A DNA stretch of 64,000 bases. Source: Aquisalimonas sp. GTDB taxonomy: Bacteria; Pseudomonadota; Gammaproteobacteria; Nitrococcales; Aquisalimonadaceae. The DNA lies in NCBI GenBank assembly GCA_007126095.1, contig SLBZ01000051.1, positions 1-64,000 on the forward strand, written 5' to 3'. Each line of letters starts with the position of its first letter. Position 1 is the stretch's first letter. Positions 8,244 through 18,650 of this stretch are shown here, in pieces. The notes beneath the pieces were generated by a model. That model saw only the letters and a program-made list of their open reading frames with translations, was not told the origin of the DNA and did no database searches. The translations under genes were made by a program, and so were the position numbers.

Positions 8244-9991
8244 ATGTCGGCCAGCACCGATACGCGCCGAACACCGCGGCTGACGGGAGTGATCGCCCGT
8301 TTGCCGAAACCCGAGAGCCTGCTGGGCTGGTTCATTGCCGCCACGCTGGTGGTGCTGGTGGGCCTACCGCTGGCGGCCATTCTGCTGCACCTGGCCTACC
8401 CGCAGCTCTACCTGGGCATCTTCGATCTCGGCGATTTCGACCTGTTCACCGATCTGTGGGAGCGGCGCCTGTGGCGCACCGCGGTACAGAATTCCCTGTA
8501 CCTGTCCTTCGGCACCATGGTGATCGGCACCCTTATCGGTGCCGGCATGGCATACCTGCGCCACACCTACCGGTTTCCCACCGCCGGGCTGATCGACTTC
8601 GCCGCCTGGTTCGTACTGGTGATGCCGTCGTTCATCATCGCCCAGGGCTGGGTGCTGTTCGGGCGCAGCGGCGGCACCGCGCACCAGATGGGCATGCCCT
8701 GGCTGGGCGAGTTCATCTTCTCCCTGCCCGGCCTGGTCATGGTGATGAGCCTGGCGAACTTCCCCCTGGCCTACCTCGCCTTCAGCGCCGCCCTGCACTG
8801 GAACGTGCGCAGCCTGGAGCAGGCCGCGCGCCTGGCGGGTGCCACCTCGGCCCAGGTGGTACGCACCATCAAGCTGCCGCTACTGCTGCCCGCCCTGCTG
8901 TCCGCCGCGATCCTGGTGTTCGTGGACACCGTGGGCGACTTCGGCCTCCCGGCCGCGTTCCTGTCGGTGTTCCGGTTCCCGCTGATCCCGTACGTGATCC
9001 GCCAGGAGATCCAGACGGTGCCCGTCTCGTTCGAGGGGGCGGCGGTGCTGGCATCGGTCCTGGTGGCCATGGTGGCGATTGCCATCACCATCCAGATCCG
9101 GCTGCTGCGCAACGCCGGCGCCGACTTCCTCACCGGCGGCGCACGCCCGGTGGACCGGCCGCGCCCGCGCTTCTGGCCGCTGCTCACCGGGCTCAACGTC
9201 ACGTTTCTGGGCCTGGCAATCTTCGCGCCCCTGGGCACCAGCCTGTCGGTGTCCTTCCTGCAGCGCTACAGCGCCGGGTTCACCCTAGAGAATCTCACCC
9301 TGCTGAACTACCGGGCGGTGCTCTCCGAAGGCTCGGTACTGCTCCCCGCCATGGCGAACTCGTTCGGCATCGCCTTCGGCGCCGCACTGATTGCCCTGGC
9401 CGTAGGCTTTCTGGCGGCCTATCTGCTCGCCTACAGCGGTTCACGGCTGCGCCGGTTCATCGATATCACCTCCACGGTCACGCTGGCGGTACCGGGCATC
9501 GTGCTGGCGGTGGGCTACATCCTCTGGTGGAACCAGCGCTGGCTGGCCGACTGGGGCATCCAGGTCTACAACACGCCGTGGGTCATCGTGCTCTGCTCGG
9601 CGGCCGCATCCATCCCCATCGCCGTTCGCGTGGTACTCGGCAACGTGGCGCAGGTGCCCAAGTCGTTCCTGAACAGCGCCTCGCTCCAGGGCGCCGGGCT
9701 GTGGACACGCATCCGCACGGTCCTCATGCCGCTGACCCTGGCCGGGCTGCTGTCCGCAGGCCTGGCGGTGTTCGCCACCAGCGTCTTCGACCTGGCCATC
9801 ACCACCATGCTGCAGCCGTCGGGTTTCCCCACGATCCCGGTGATCATCGATGAACACTTCCGCACGGTGCAGTACGGCTGGGCCACGGCGGCCACCGTGA
9901 TCGTCTGCCTGATCACGGCCAGCATCATCGTCACCACGCGCTTCCTGGTGAAGCGCCTTTTCCGACAGTACTTCGCGACAGGAGGCTCACA

Positions 9992-9995
<4 letters not shown>
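8244..9995 (+). CDS. FbpB-type ABC transporter permease, fused double domain (second system)
   Basis: A 583-residue permease with two fused transmembrane halves, each with an EAA-type loop (EQAARLAGATSAQVVR in the first half, LNSASLQGAGLWTRIR in the second). The chosen ATG has GGAG ten bases upstream; an upstream in-frame extension of 35 codons has no membrane or signal features and was left out. The stop overlaps the ATPase start by ATGA, so the two are coupled. It is a paralogue of the permease at 3063 with a longer cytoplasmic linker between halves (near 290-310). The substrate is inferred to be a phosphorus compound or Fe(III). Confidence 0.85.
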
Positions 9996-11128
<1,133 letters not shown>

Positions 11129-11138
11129 TCGCGGTGAC

Positions 11139-11167
11139 AAAAAAAGCCCCGGTCAAGGACCGGGGCT
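11139..11167 (-). terminator. Rho-independent terminator of the second porin
   Basis: AGCCCCGGTC pairs with GACCGGGGCT (10 bp, 3-base loop; 11145-11167). On the minus strand a T7 run follows, so it ends the porin transcript that finishes at 11193. It may also block read-through from the converging ATPase gene. Confidence 0.88.
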
Positions 11168-11192
11168 GCAAGCGCGGACTTGTGCCGACCGC

Positions 11193-12335
11193 TTAGAAGT
11201 TGTATTGCATGCGGGCGAGGAAGGTCGTGGGGCTGTCTTCGTCGACACCGTTGCCGGTCAGATCGGCGACCGCGTCGCTGTCCTTGACGTCGGTGAAGAT
11301 GACGTTGCCCATGAACCGCAGGTTGGAGCTGTGGTAGTAGTTCAGCCCCAGGGTGATGCTGTCCTGCTCGCCACCACGGATGTCGCGATCATTGAGATCC
11401 ATGTGGCTGTAACGCGCGGCCACTTCCCAGGCACCGCCGGTCCCCTGCGGCGTAATGCCGCCGAAGCCGCCGCTGCTGTAGCTGCGGGACTCGCCCGTGA
11501 GCACGTAGCTGACCTGGGCGTGGTAACCGTCGAAGCTCACGTCATTGCCGTTGTCGCGGTCCACGTCCACGTTCACGTACTCCGCTTCCGCCGAGAACGG
11601 CCCGGCGATGTAGGCGAGCTCCAGGCCGTACTTGGTGGTGGAGTCGGCATCGATGTCGCCGGTGTTGATCAGCCGCACCCCGGCAGGCCGGGATTCCGGC
11701 CGATCACTGAAGCCCAGCGTGCGATAGTCGCTGTCGGAGTCGAAATCCTCGTAGGCGGCGGAGACGCCCAGGTGCAGGATCTGGCCACCGCCCAGCTCCG
11801 GGCTGGCCACGAAACGGCCGGCCACGCCCAGCGGCATGTCGCCATCTTCATCATCGCCGATGGCGCGACCGTAGAGCGCCGACTGGAACGTGAACATGCC
11901 CTCGGAGACATCGTAGAACACACCCATGCGGCGGGAGTCCGGCACGATGTTCTGCGGGGTCGCGCGTTCGATGAAGGTGATGCTGTTGGAGCTGGTGAGC
12001 TGGTTCAGCCCCATGGGCACCTTCGTCTGGCCCAGGGTGATGCGGCCCACGTTCAGGGAGCGGCGCAGGCGGAAGTCGGCGGCACTGACTCCTTCTTCCG
12101 AGAAATCCGCCTCGATGCGGAAGTCCCACAATTCATCCAGATCACCACCGAGGCCGAGGCGCGCACGCCGGTTGAGGAACCCGTCGTCCATGTCGACGTT
12201 GTCTTCATCATGGAAGCCCGCATCGATATGCAGCCGCCCGCGCGGCTCCACGTCCGGGTAGGCGAACGCCTGCGAAACGCCGGCAATGCCCATGCCGGCT
12301 GCGATCCCGAGGGCTGTCAGTTTGGTTGCTTTCAC
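11193..12335 (-). CDS. OprP/OprO-like porin (second copy)
   Basis: A 380-residue outer-membrane porin of the OprP/OprO family. The start is a GTG preceded by GGAGG; upstream in-frame codons are not signal-like. The signal peptide ends near residue 25 (SQAFA). The mature protein opens with a segment typical of the family (VEPRGRLHIDAGFHDED), shares the FIERATPQNIVPDSRRMG block with the first porin (FIERAAPVDAYRPSRQIG), and ends in Phe (MQYNF). It is about 75 residues shorter than the porin at 1466, mostly in loops. A Pho box lies upstream (12425-12463). Likely phosphate or polyphosphate uptake; the exact anion is unknown. Confidence 0.85.
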   Translation of the reverse strand: MKATKLTALGIAAGMGIAGVSQAFAYPDVEPRGRLHIDAGFHDEDNVDMDDGFLNRRARLGLGGDLDELWDFRIEADFSEEGVSAADFRLRRSLNVGRITLGQTKVPMGLNQLTSSNSITFIERATPQNIVPDSRRMGVFYDVSEGMFTFQSALYGRAIGDDEDGDMPLGVAGRFVASPELGGGQILHLGVSAAYEDFDSDSDYRTLGFSDRPESRPAGVRLINTGDIDADSTTKYGLELAYIAGPFSAEAEYVNVDVDRDNGNDVSFDGYHAQVSYVLTGESRSYSSGGFGGITPQGTGGAWEVAARYSHMDLNDRDIRGGEQDSITLGLNYYHSSNLRFMGNVIFTDVKDSDAVADLTGNGVDEDSPTTFLARMQYNF

Positions 12336-12424
12336 GGTTACCTCCGAAGGAATTGTTTCGTGTCGTCGGCCCTGCCTTGCGGCGGCCGCAAGTGCATCGG
12401 CGAGGGGAACAATAAGGCGGGGAT

Positions 12425-12463
12425 GTGACTGTTTCCCGATGCGATGGTGACGGTTTGGTGACA
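12425..12463 (-). promoter_or_regulatory. PhoB box for the second porin
   Basis: On the minus strand TGTCAC (plus start 12458) and CGTCAC (12447) are 11 bp apart, and AGTCAC (12425) lies a further 22 bp away in phase. The array points to the porin start at 12335. Confidence 0.7.
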
Positions 12464-12495
12464 TGCGACGGCTGTTGCGGGTGCGCAACGGAGAC

Positions 12496-12523
12496 TGTCA
12501 CCGAACCGTGACCGCGCTGTCAC
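12496..12523 (+). promoter_or_regulatory. PhoB box for the glycosyltransferase gene
   Basis: TGTCAC at 12496 and TGTCAC at 12518 are 22 bp apart with a degenerate CGTGAC in the middle position (12507). The array points to the gene at 12591 and is back to back with the porin box. Confidence 0.65.
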
Positions 12524-12590
12524 ATCCGGGCAATGCGACGGGCCGACACTTCGCGCAGGCTCTCAACCGACGTCACCCAGGGAGGTCGTC

Positions 12591-13760
12591 ATGCGCATTG
12601 CACTGGTAACGGAGACTTACCGCCCCGAGACCAACGGCGTCGCCATGACGCTCGGCAGGCTGGTGGATTACGTGCAGCGGCACGGCCACCGGGTGGAGCT
12701 GGTCACTCCGACACTGCGGCGGGAAGACGTGCCCGCCGGTCTTTCGCTGCTGACACTCCCCGGCCTGCCGCTGCCCGGCTACCCGGAGGTGCGTTTCGGT
12801 CTGCCCGCCGTGCGCAGGCTGGTCGGCGAATGGGGCCGGCACCGCCCCGACGTGATCTACGTGGCCACCCAGGGGCCGCTCGGCTGGGCTGCCGTGCGCG
12901 CTGCCAGGCGACTCGGTCTGCCCGTCATCTCCGGTTACCACACCCATTTCAGTGCCTACGGACAGCACTACGGGCTGGCACTGGCGGCGCCGCTGGTCGA
13001 CAGCTACCTGCGCCGCTTCCACCGCCGCACGCGCCTGACGCTGGCGCCCACGCGCCAGCTCGCCGCCCAGCTGCAGGAGGCGGGTTTCGGCGACGTCGAG
13101 GTATTGGCCCGCGGTGTGGATACCCAGCTTTTCCACCCGCAACGCCGCGACCAGGGACTGCGCCGGGAGTGGGGCATGCTGCCCGGCTCGCCGGTGGTGC
13201 TCTACGTGGGCCGCATCGCGGCAGAGAAGAACCTGGAACTGGCAGTGCGTGCATTCCTGGCCATACAGCGCAGCAGCCCCACCGCCCGCTTCGTGCTGGT
13301 GGGTGACGGCCCCCTGAAGGCCCGGCTTGCGGCCGAGAACCCCGATTTCGTGTTCACCGGCAGTCAGTCCGGCGAGGCATTGGCACAGCACTACGCCTCC
13401 GCCGACCTGTTCCTGTTCCCCAGCCTCACGGACACCTTCGGCAACGTGGTGCTGGAAGCCATGGCCAGCGGCCTGCCGGTGGTCGCCTTCGATCACGGTG
13501 CGGCGGCGGAGCACATTACCCCGTTCTCCAACGGGGTCTCAGCGCCCTTCGGCAACGCCGACCGGTTCGTGGCCCTGTCCATTCTCCTGGCGCGGGAAAC
13601 CGCCCTGCGTCACCGCTTCGGCGCACTGGCCAGAAGCACGGTCAACACGCTCGACTGGGATACCGTCGGCGCCCGGTTCACGGCACTGCTGACGGGGCAG
13701 GCACACCGGCGAGGGAGAGAACTGCCGCCCGGGCCGCGCCCCCTGGAGGCGGTTGGCTGA
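12591..13760 (+). CDS. Family 4 glycosyltransferase, candidate glycolipid synthase
   Basis: A 389-residue GT-B retaining glycosyltransferase (GT4). The N-terminal acceptor domain opens with MRIALVTETYRPETNGVA and holds the YHTHFSAYG motif; the donor domain has VLYVGRIAAEKNLEL and the EX7E-like SLTDTFGNVVLEAMASG segment. It resembles the MgtA/SQD2/PimB group that glycosylates diacylglycerol or other lipids. There is no signal peptide; it should act at the cytoplasmic membrane face. The start has GGAGG seven bases upstream. A Pho box precedes it, and together with the phosphoesterase at 122 it could make phosphorus-free glycolipids under phosphate starvation. The sugar and acceptor are inferred, not seen; a role in cell-wall or capsule glycans is possible. 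Confidence 0.8.
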   Translation: MRIALVTETYRPETNGVAMTLGRLVDYVQRHGHRVELVTPTLRREDVPAGLSLLTLPGLPLPGYPEVRFGLPAVRRLVGEWGRHRPDVIYVATQGPLGWAAVRAARRLGLPVISGYHTHFSAYGQHYGLALAAPLVDSYLRRFHRRTRLTLAPTRQLAAQLQEAGFGDVEVLARGVDTQLFHPQRRDQGLRREWGMLPGSPVVLYVGRIAAEKNLELAVRAFLAIQRSSPTARFVLVGDGPLKARLAAENPDFVFTGSQSGEALAQHYASADLFLFPSLTDTFGNVVLEAMASGLPVVAFDHGAAAEHITPFSNGVSAPFGNADRFVALSILLARETALRHRFGALARSTVNTLDWDTVGARFTALLTGQAHRRGRELPPGPRPLEAVG

Positions 13761-13769
13761 TGGCCGCGC

Positions 13770-13808
13770 TGTCATCGTCATGTAACGGCGACTGAAGATT
13801 CATGTAAC
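13770..13808 (+). promoter_or_regulatory. PhoB box array for phnDCE
   Basis: Four units at exact 11-bp steps: TGTCAT 13770, TGTAAC 13781, CTGAAG 13792, TGTAAC 13803. It starts 10 bases after the glycosyltransferase stop and ends about 57 bases before phnD. Confidence 0.72.
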
Positions 13809-13865
13809 GCCGGAGCGTCATCCTCTCGTTCCACTTTCATTCCAAAGCCGATTCGGAGAGTGACA

Positions 13866-14768
13866 ATGCGAAACGTGACAGCACTGGTCGTCGCCGCCGC
13901 CCTGACCAGCCCCGGCCTCGCCATGGCGAGCCCCGCCGACGACGTGGCCGAATACTGCGACAGCCCGCTGCGGCTGGCGGACACCGGCATCGAAGGCGCC
14001 GAGGAACTGCGCCGCGCCTTCGCGCCGTTCGCCGAAGAGTTCAGCGAACTGACCGGTGTGGAAATGGAGTTCTTCCCGCTGAGCGACCGCACATCGGCGG
14101 CCAACGCCCTGCGCTACGACTCCATCGACCTGGTTCTCGCCGGCCCGTCCGAATACGTGGTGATGACGGCGGTATCGGGCAACGTCTCGCCGGCCTTCGG
14201 CCTAGAGCGCGATGGCTATGGCGCCTACATCGTCGCCCACAGTGACCTCGGCCTGGAAGGCATCGAAGACCTGAAAGGCAAGCACCTCGCGTTCGGCAGC
14301 GTGGGCTCCACCACGAACCACATCACCCAGGGCTGGATGATCGAAGACGCCGGCCTGAGCCTGGGCGATGACGTGCGCTACACCCACGCCGGCGACGCGC
14401 GGGTGCAGACCTTCGTCAACGGCGATGTGGACGCCGCCGCCATCGGTTACCGCGACGTGGACATCATTGAGGAATACGACCCGGACCTGGAGTACGACAT
14501 CATCGCCGATAGCGGCACCATGCCGCGGGATGTATTCGTTGCACGGGACGCCCTGGGAGCGGAGTGCATCCGGGCCATCGGTGAGACGGCCATGCAGTAC
14601 GAGGACCGGCTCTTCCAGGCCTTCGTCCAGCCGGCAGCCGACGAGCCGGACACCGACGAAGGGCAGGAGCGCTCCAAGTACCTGGGCGCCAGGTTTGTCA
14701 ACGACATCACCGACGACGAATACGACATGGTGCGCGAAGCCTACGACGTGCTCGGTCTCGACCTCTGA
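13866..14768 (+). CDS. phnD: Phosphonate/phosphate-type binding protein PhnD
   Basis: A 300-residue periplasmic binding protein of the PhnD family. The signal peptide ends near residue 21 (LAMAS). Family features are DLVLAGPSEYVV, the ligand-loop GSVGSTTNHITQGWMIEDAG and a DVDAAAIGYRDV segment. It delivers phosphonate, phosphite or Pi to PhnCE; many such systems outside C-P lyase clusters serve as additional Pi or phosphite uptake. The ATG lies 7 bases after GGAG; a GTG two codons earlier is possible. A four-unit Pho box precedes it, and no phosphonate-degrading gene is in the window. Confidence 0.88.
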   Translation: MRNVTALVVAAALTSPGLAMASPADDVAEYCDSPLRLADTGIEGAEELRRAFAPFAEEFSELTGVEMEFFPLSDRTSAANALRYDSIDLVLAGPSEYVVMTAVSGNVSPAFGLERDGYGAYIVAHSDLGLEGIEDLKGKHLAFGSVGSTTNHITQGWMIEDAGLSLGDDVRYTHAGDARVQTFVNGDVDAAAIGYRDVDIIEEYDPDLEYDIIADSGTMPRDVFVARDALGAECIRAIGETAMQYEDRLFQAFVQPAADEPDTDEGQERSKYLGARFVNDITDDEYDMVREAYDVLGLDL

Positions 14769-14789
14769 GCCACGGATGCGCAACGCGGC

Positions 14790-14819
14790 GGGGCGGTCCG
14801 GATGAATCCGGTCCGCCCC
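14790..14819 (+). repeat. Large hairpin between phnD and phnC
   Basis: GGGGCGGTCCGGAT and ATCCGGTCCGCCCC pair over 14 positions with one central mismatch and a 2-base loop. No T-run follows, so it is more likely a 3' stabiliser of phnD message or an attenuator than a full terminator. Confidence 0.6.
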
Positions 14820-14868
14820 GATGACGTCCCGGCCCGGCTACGGGCCACAGACCCACGGAGGTCTCTCC

Positions 14869-15666
14869 ATGACGGTTATCCAGGTGGGCAACATCCACAA
14901 GCGCTTCGGCAAGGTGCACGTTCTGCGCGGCGTCGAGTTCCGCATCCCCGAACGCGAGGGCGCCGTACTGCTGGGCGCCAATGGCTGCGGCAAGTCCACG
15001 CTCATGCGCTGCATGAACGGGCTCGCACGCCCCGAGCAGGGTTCCATCCGCGTGCACGGCACCGACGTGGCCACATGTGGCCAGCGCAAACTGCGCGGGG
15101 TACGCCGGCAGGTCGGCATGGTGTTCCAGAACTTCAACCTGGTGGGCAATCTGAGCGTCTTCCAGAACGTGCTCTACGGGGCACTGGCCCGTCACCGCAG
15201 CTTCTTCTCCGTGGCCGCTCCGCTGGCCTCCCGCGAGGAGCGGGATTACGCCCTGCACTGCCTGGAGCGCGTGCAGCTGGCCCATTGCGCCGACCAGCGC
15301 GCCGATCAGCTCTCCGGCGGCCAGCAGCAGCGCGTGGCCATTGCTCGGGTGCTGATGCAGCGGCCATCCGTGGTGCTGGCGGACGAACCCGTTGCCAGCC
15401 TCGATCCGAAGGCGGCACGGGAGGTCATGAATCTGCTGTGGAGCGTGGTGCGTGCAGAGGGAATGACGCTGCTGTGCACGCTCCATCAACTGGATTTCGC
15501 CATGGAGTACGGCGACCGCGTCATCGGCATGAAGGCCGGACACGTCCAGGTGGACCGCCCCATGCACCAGACCGACCGCAACGAACTGCAGTCCCTCTAC
15601 GAAGGCAATGTGCGCGTGGACGAAACCCCTTCCGAATCGACCACACCGCTCAGGAAGGCCTCCTGA
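14869..15666 (+). CDS. phnC: Phosphonate-type ABC transporter ATPase PhnC
   Basis: A 265-residue ATPase with Walker A GANGCGKST, signature [15 protein letters not shown], Walker B VVLADEPVASLD and H-loop LLCTLHQLDFAM, all typical of PhnC. The start has CGGAGG in front; an in-frame extension to 14821 was rejected because it has no ribosome-binding site. It pairs with PhnE. The middle segment (RHRSFFSVAAPLASREERDYAL) resembles other PhnC proteins. It is the second gene of phnDCE. Confidence 0.9.
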   Translation: MTVIQVGNIHKRFGKVHVLRGVEFRIPEREGAVLLGANGCGKSTLMRCMNGLARPEQGSIRVHGTDVATCGQRKLRGVRRQVGMVFQNFNLVGNLSVFQNVLYGALARHRSFFSVAAPLASREERDYALHCLERVQLAHCADQRADQLSGGQQQRVAIARVLMQRPSVVLADEPVASLDPKAAREVMNLLWSVVRAEGMTLLCTLHQLDFAMEYGDRVIGMKAGHVQVDRPMHQTDRNELQSLYEGNVRVDETPSESTTPLRKAS

Positions 15667-15710
15667 CGCACCGCCGGACGTCCATTCCCTGAACGTTGGA
15701 GTTATTTGCA

Positions 15711-16523
15711 ATGGCTTCCCCAGAGCAGCCCCGGGATCACAACGGCCCGCAGCCCAGCCGGTTTGAGCTGCCCTCCGTATTCACCTGGGTGGTACTGGTC
15801 GGCTTTCTCGCCTTCTTCATCCAGGGTATTACCGCCGTGGACGTGGAAGGCGCGCGACTGATCGCAGGCATCGGCAACATGGGCGACTTCATCTCCCGGG
15901 CCGTGCCGCCGGATCTCAGCCGCCTGGGCCCGATCAGCGGTTACATGCTGGAGACGCTGAACATGGCCATCGTCGGGGTCGCCTTCGGCGTGATCCTGAG
16001 CGTGCCGCTGGCGCTGCTGTCATCCCGTAACACCACCCCGCACCCCGTCGTCCGGGTGGTTGCCCGGGGCGTGACCGCCGTACTGCGCACCGTACCGGAG
16101 CTGATCTGGGCGCTGATCTTCGTGGCGGCGGTTGGCCTCGGACCGCTGGCCGGCATTCTCGCCATCATCATGGACACCATCGGCTTCTGCGCCCGCTTCT
16201 TCGCCGAGCGCATCGAGGAGATCCGTGCCGGCCCCTCGGAAGCGATCCAGTCCACCGGGGGAGGCCGCGGCGCCGTCATCTTCGGTGCCATTCTGCCCGA
16301 GGCGATGCCGTCCATGACCGCCACCAGCCTGTTCGGCGTGGAGAAGGCAATCCGGTCTGCGGTGATACTCGGACTGGTGGGCGCCGGGGGCATCGGCGTG
16401 GAGCTGAGCTCGGCCATGAGCCTGTTCCGGTACGACGTCGCCCTGACCATTATCATGGTGATCGTGGCCGTGGTGGTGGTGGTTGAAACGGTCTCCTCCG
16501 CCATACGCCGGCGGATCATGTAG
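15711..16523 (+). CDS. phnE: Phosphonate-type ABC transporter permease PhnE
   Basis: A 270-residue permease with about five to six membrane segments and the binding-protein-dependent permease core (RTVPELIWALIF, EAIQSTGGGRGAVIFGAILPEAMP as the EAA-type loop). The first about 22 residues are hydrophilic. The ATG has GGAG ten bases upstream; an in-frame TTG five codons earlier overlaps that GGAG and is unlikely. Only one PhnE is present, so the permease should be a homodimer. The phoB promoter lies immediately after its stop. Confidence 0.9.
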   Translation: MASPEQPRDHNGPQPSRFELPSVFTWVVLVGFLAFFIQGITAVDVEGARLIAGIGNMGDFISRAVPPDLSRLGPISGYMLETLNMAIVGVAFGVILSVPLALLSSRNTTPHPVVRVVARGVTAVLRTVPELIWALIFVAAVGLGPLAGILAIIMDTIGFCARFFAERIEEIRAGPSEAIQSTGGGRGAVIFGAILPEAMPSMTATSLFGVEKAIRSAVILGLVGAGGIGVELSSAMSLFRYDVALTIIMVIVAVVVVVETVSSAIRRRIM

Positions 16524-16529
16524 GCTGCA

Positions 16530-16568
16530 TGTCATCGATGCGCCGCAAATGTGTCATGGATCTGTCAC
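16530..16568 (+). promoter_or_regulatory. PhoB box upstream of phoB (autoregulation)
   Basis: TGTCAT 16530, TGTCAT 16552 and TGTCAC 16563 lie on one 11-bp lattice with one unit missing. The last pair is a near-consensus PhoB dimer site. A possible -10 (TTTACT/TACTAG region, about 16577-16585) lies at the spacing expected for PhoB-activated promoters. Confidence 0.78.
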
Positions 16569-16629
16569 ATCCCGCTGTTTTACTAGCGGTGCACGAAGAA
16601 ACCAGCAGCCTGGTGAGCGGGGATAACGC

Positions 16630-17322
16630 ATGACGGACAGGACCGTACTGATTGTCGACGACGAGAAGCCCATCCGCGAAATGGTGGAGTTCAGCCTCGA
16701 GCGATCCGGGTTCCGGGTTGTCGAGGCGGGCGATGCGGCCGAAGCCCGTGTCGCCATCACCGACCATCAGCCGGATCTGATTCTCCTCGACTGGATGCTG
16801 CCGGACACCAGCGGGCTCGACCTCGCCCGCGCCCTGCGCCGCGAGAACATGCTCGGCGACGTGCCGATCATCATGCTCACGGCCCGCACGGAAGAGGAAG
16901 ACAAGGTGCGCGGCCTGGAGGCCGGCGCGGACGACTACGTCACCAAACCGTTCGGGCCGCGGGAGCTCATCGCACGCATCCAGGCGGTGCTGCGACGCAG
17001 TGGCGGCGACGAGGCCGAGGAGAACCTGGAAATCGGCCCGCTGCGCATCGAGATCGCGGCCCACCGCGTCATGGTCAACGACAACCCCATCCACCTGGGT
17101 GCCACGGAGTTCCGGCTGCTGAAGTTCTTTGCCGGACACCCGGATCGGGTCTACACTCGCGAACAATTGCTGGACCGGGTCTGGGGCCCCAACGTCTATG
17201 TGGAGGAGCGCACGGTGGATGTGCACATCCGGCGGCTCCGCAAGGCCCTGGACGGCACCGGCGCCGAGCGTTTCGTTCAGACTGTGCGTGGAGCAGGCTA
17301 CCGCTTCTCCACCCGCGAGTAA
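16630..17322 (+). CDS. phoB: Phosphate regulon response regulator PhoB
   Basis: A 230-residue OmpR-family regulator. The receiver domain has acidic pocket D10/D11, phosphoacceptor D54 (LLDWMLP), Thr85 and Lys106 (VTKPFGPRE). The winged-helix DNA-binding domain covers about 130-228 and includes [20 protein letters not shown] and the recognition helix [12 protein letters not shown]. It binds the 11-bp repeats seen across this window. It sits in front of phoR with a 6-bp gap and has its own Pho box. Length and motifs match E. coli PhoB closely. Confidence 0.96.
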   Translation: MTDRTVLIVDDEKPIREMVEFSLERSGFRVVEAGDAAEARVAITDHQPDLILLDWMLPDTSGLDLARALRRENMLGDVPIIMLTARTEEEDKVRGLEAGADDYVTKPFGPRELIARIQAVLRRSGGDEAEENLEIGPLRIEIAAHRVMVNDNPIHLGATEFRLLKFFAGHPDRVYTREQLLDRVWGPNVYVEERTVDVHIRRLRKALDGTGAERFVQTVRGAGYRFSTRE

Positions 17323-17328
17323 TCCGCC

Positions 17329-18648
17329 ATGATACACTCCCCGTGGCCGGACGAGATCAGCCGTATCACCGCCGTGGTCGTCCCGGCCGCGGTGGTTGGC
17401 ATGCTCACGGGTTATCTTGCCGTATCCCTGCTGATTGCCGTCACCGGGTTCGCCGGATGGCACATCTACCAGCAGCACCGGCTCTACACCTGGCTGAGCA
17501 CGTCCCGCAGCGCCAATCCGCCGGAAGGCACCGGGCTCTGGGGCGCGATCTACGAGCAGGTCTTCCACATGCAGCGCCGCAACCGCAAGCGCAAACAGCG
17601 CCTGGGCGCGATTCTCCACGAGTTCCGGCAATCCACCGCCGCCATGCCCGACGGCACCGTCGTGCTGGCACCGGACAACCGCATCGTCTGGTTCAACGCC
17701 GCGGCACAGCGGCTGCTGCATCTGCAATCACCCGAGGACATGGGCCAGCACGTGCTCAACCTCATCCGCAGCCCCGCCCTGAAGGCGTACTTCGATACCG
17801 GATCGTTCGAGGAAGCGGTGGAGATGACCAGCCCCTTCGATGACGCCACGCGGCTGTCCATGCAGGTCATCCCCTACGGCCGCGATCAGCGGCTTCTGAT
17901 CGCCCGGGACATCACCCGCCTGCATCGCCTGGAGCAGGTGCGGCGGGACTTCGTTGCCAACGCGTCCCACGAGCTGCGTACCCCCCTGACCGTCATCGCC
18001 GGCTACCTGGAGAGCATGCGCGACGACGACGGAACGGCTGCCCGGGAGTGGCGCCGGCCGGTGGAGGAGATGCACAACCAGGCCGCACGCATGCGCCACA
18101 TTCTGGAAGACCTCCTCACCCTCTCCCGCCTGGATGCGCAACCGGACCCCGGGGCAGACGAGCGGGTAGATGTGGCCGCACTGGTCAGCAGCATCTGCCG
18201 GGACGGCAGAATGATTGCCCCCGGCGGCATCAGCGTGGACTGCGACAGCGACGACCGGTTCGGCGTGCGGGGCGTCCACTCCGAACTGCGCAGCGCGTTC
18301 GGCAACCTGGTGCAGAACGCCGTGAAGTACTCCGCGGAAGGTGGCAAGGTCCATGTACGCTGGTACCGGGACGGCGACTCGGCCTGTCTTGACGTGGTGG
18401 ACAGCGGCATCGGCATTCCGCAGAAGCATATCCCGCGGCTCACGGAGCGCTTCTACCGCGTCGATGACGGCCGCTCAAGGGATCGGGGCGGAACCGGGCT
18501 CGGCCTTTCCATCGTGCGCCACGCTCTGCAGCGCCACGATGCCACCCTGGAGATCCACAGCCGCCCCGGCGAAGGCAGTACGTTCCGGTGCCGCTTCCCG
18601 GCCGAGCGTATCATCGACATGCGCAACCAGCGCTCCGCCGCCGGCTAG
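17329..18648 (+). CDS. phoR: Phosphate regulon sensor histidine kinase PhoR
   Basis: A 439-residue membrane kinase. A hydrophobic N-terminal hairpin (about 12-45) anchors it without a large periplasmic domain, as in PhoR. A PAS domain spans about 100-195. The HisKA motif has the phospho-His at 214 (NASHELRTPL), and the ATPase domain has the N box (NLVQNAVKYS), G1 (DSGIGIP), F box and G2 (GGTGLGLSI). It phosphorylates PhoB when Pi transport through Pst slows and PhoU no longer restrains it. It ends only 2 bp from the converging stop of the Yip1-type gene, leaving no room for a terminator. Confidence 0.95.
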   Translation: MIHSPWPDEISRITAVVVPAAVVGMLTGYLAVSLLIAVTGFAGWHIYQQHRLYTWLSTSRSANPPEGTGLWGAIYEQVFHMQRRNRKRKQRLGAILHEFRQSTAAMPDGTVVLAPDNRIVWFNAAAQRLLHLQSPEDMGQHVLNLIRSPALKAYFDTGSFEEAVEMTSPFDDATRLSMQVIPYGRDQRLLIARDITRLHRLEQVRRDFVANASHELRTPLTVIAGYLESMRDDDGTAAREWRRPVEEMHNQAARMRHILEDLLTLSRLDAQPDPGADERVDVAALVSSICRDGRMIAPGGISVDCDSDDRFGVRGVHSELRSAFGNLVQNAVKYSAEGGKVHVRWYRDGDSACLDVVDSGIGIPQKHIPRLTERFYRVDDGRSRDRGGTGLGLSIVRHALQRHDATLEIHSRPGEGSTFRCRFPAERIIDMRNQRSAAG

Positions 18649-18650
18649 CA

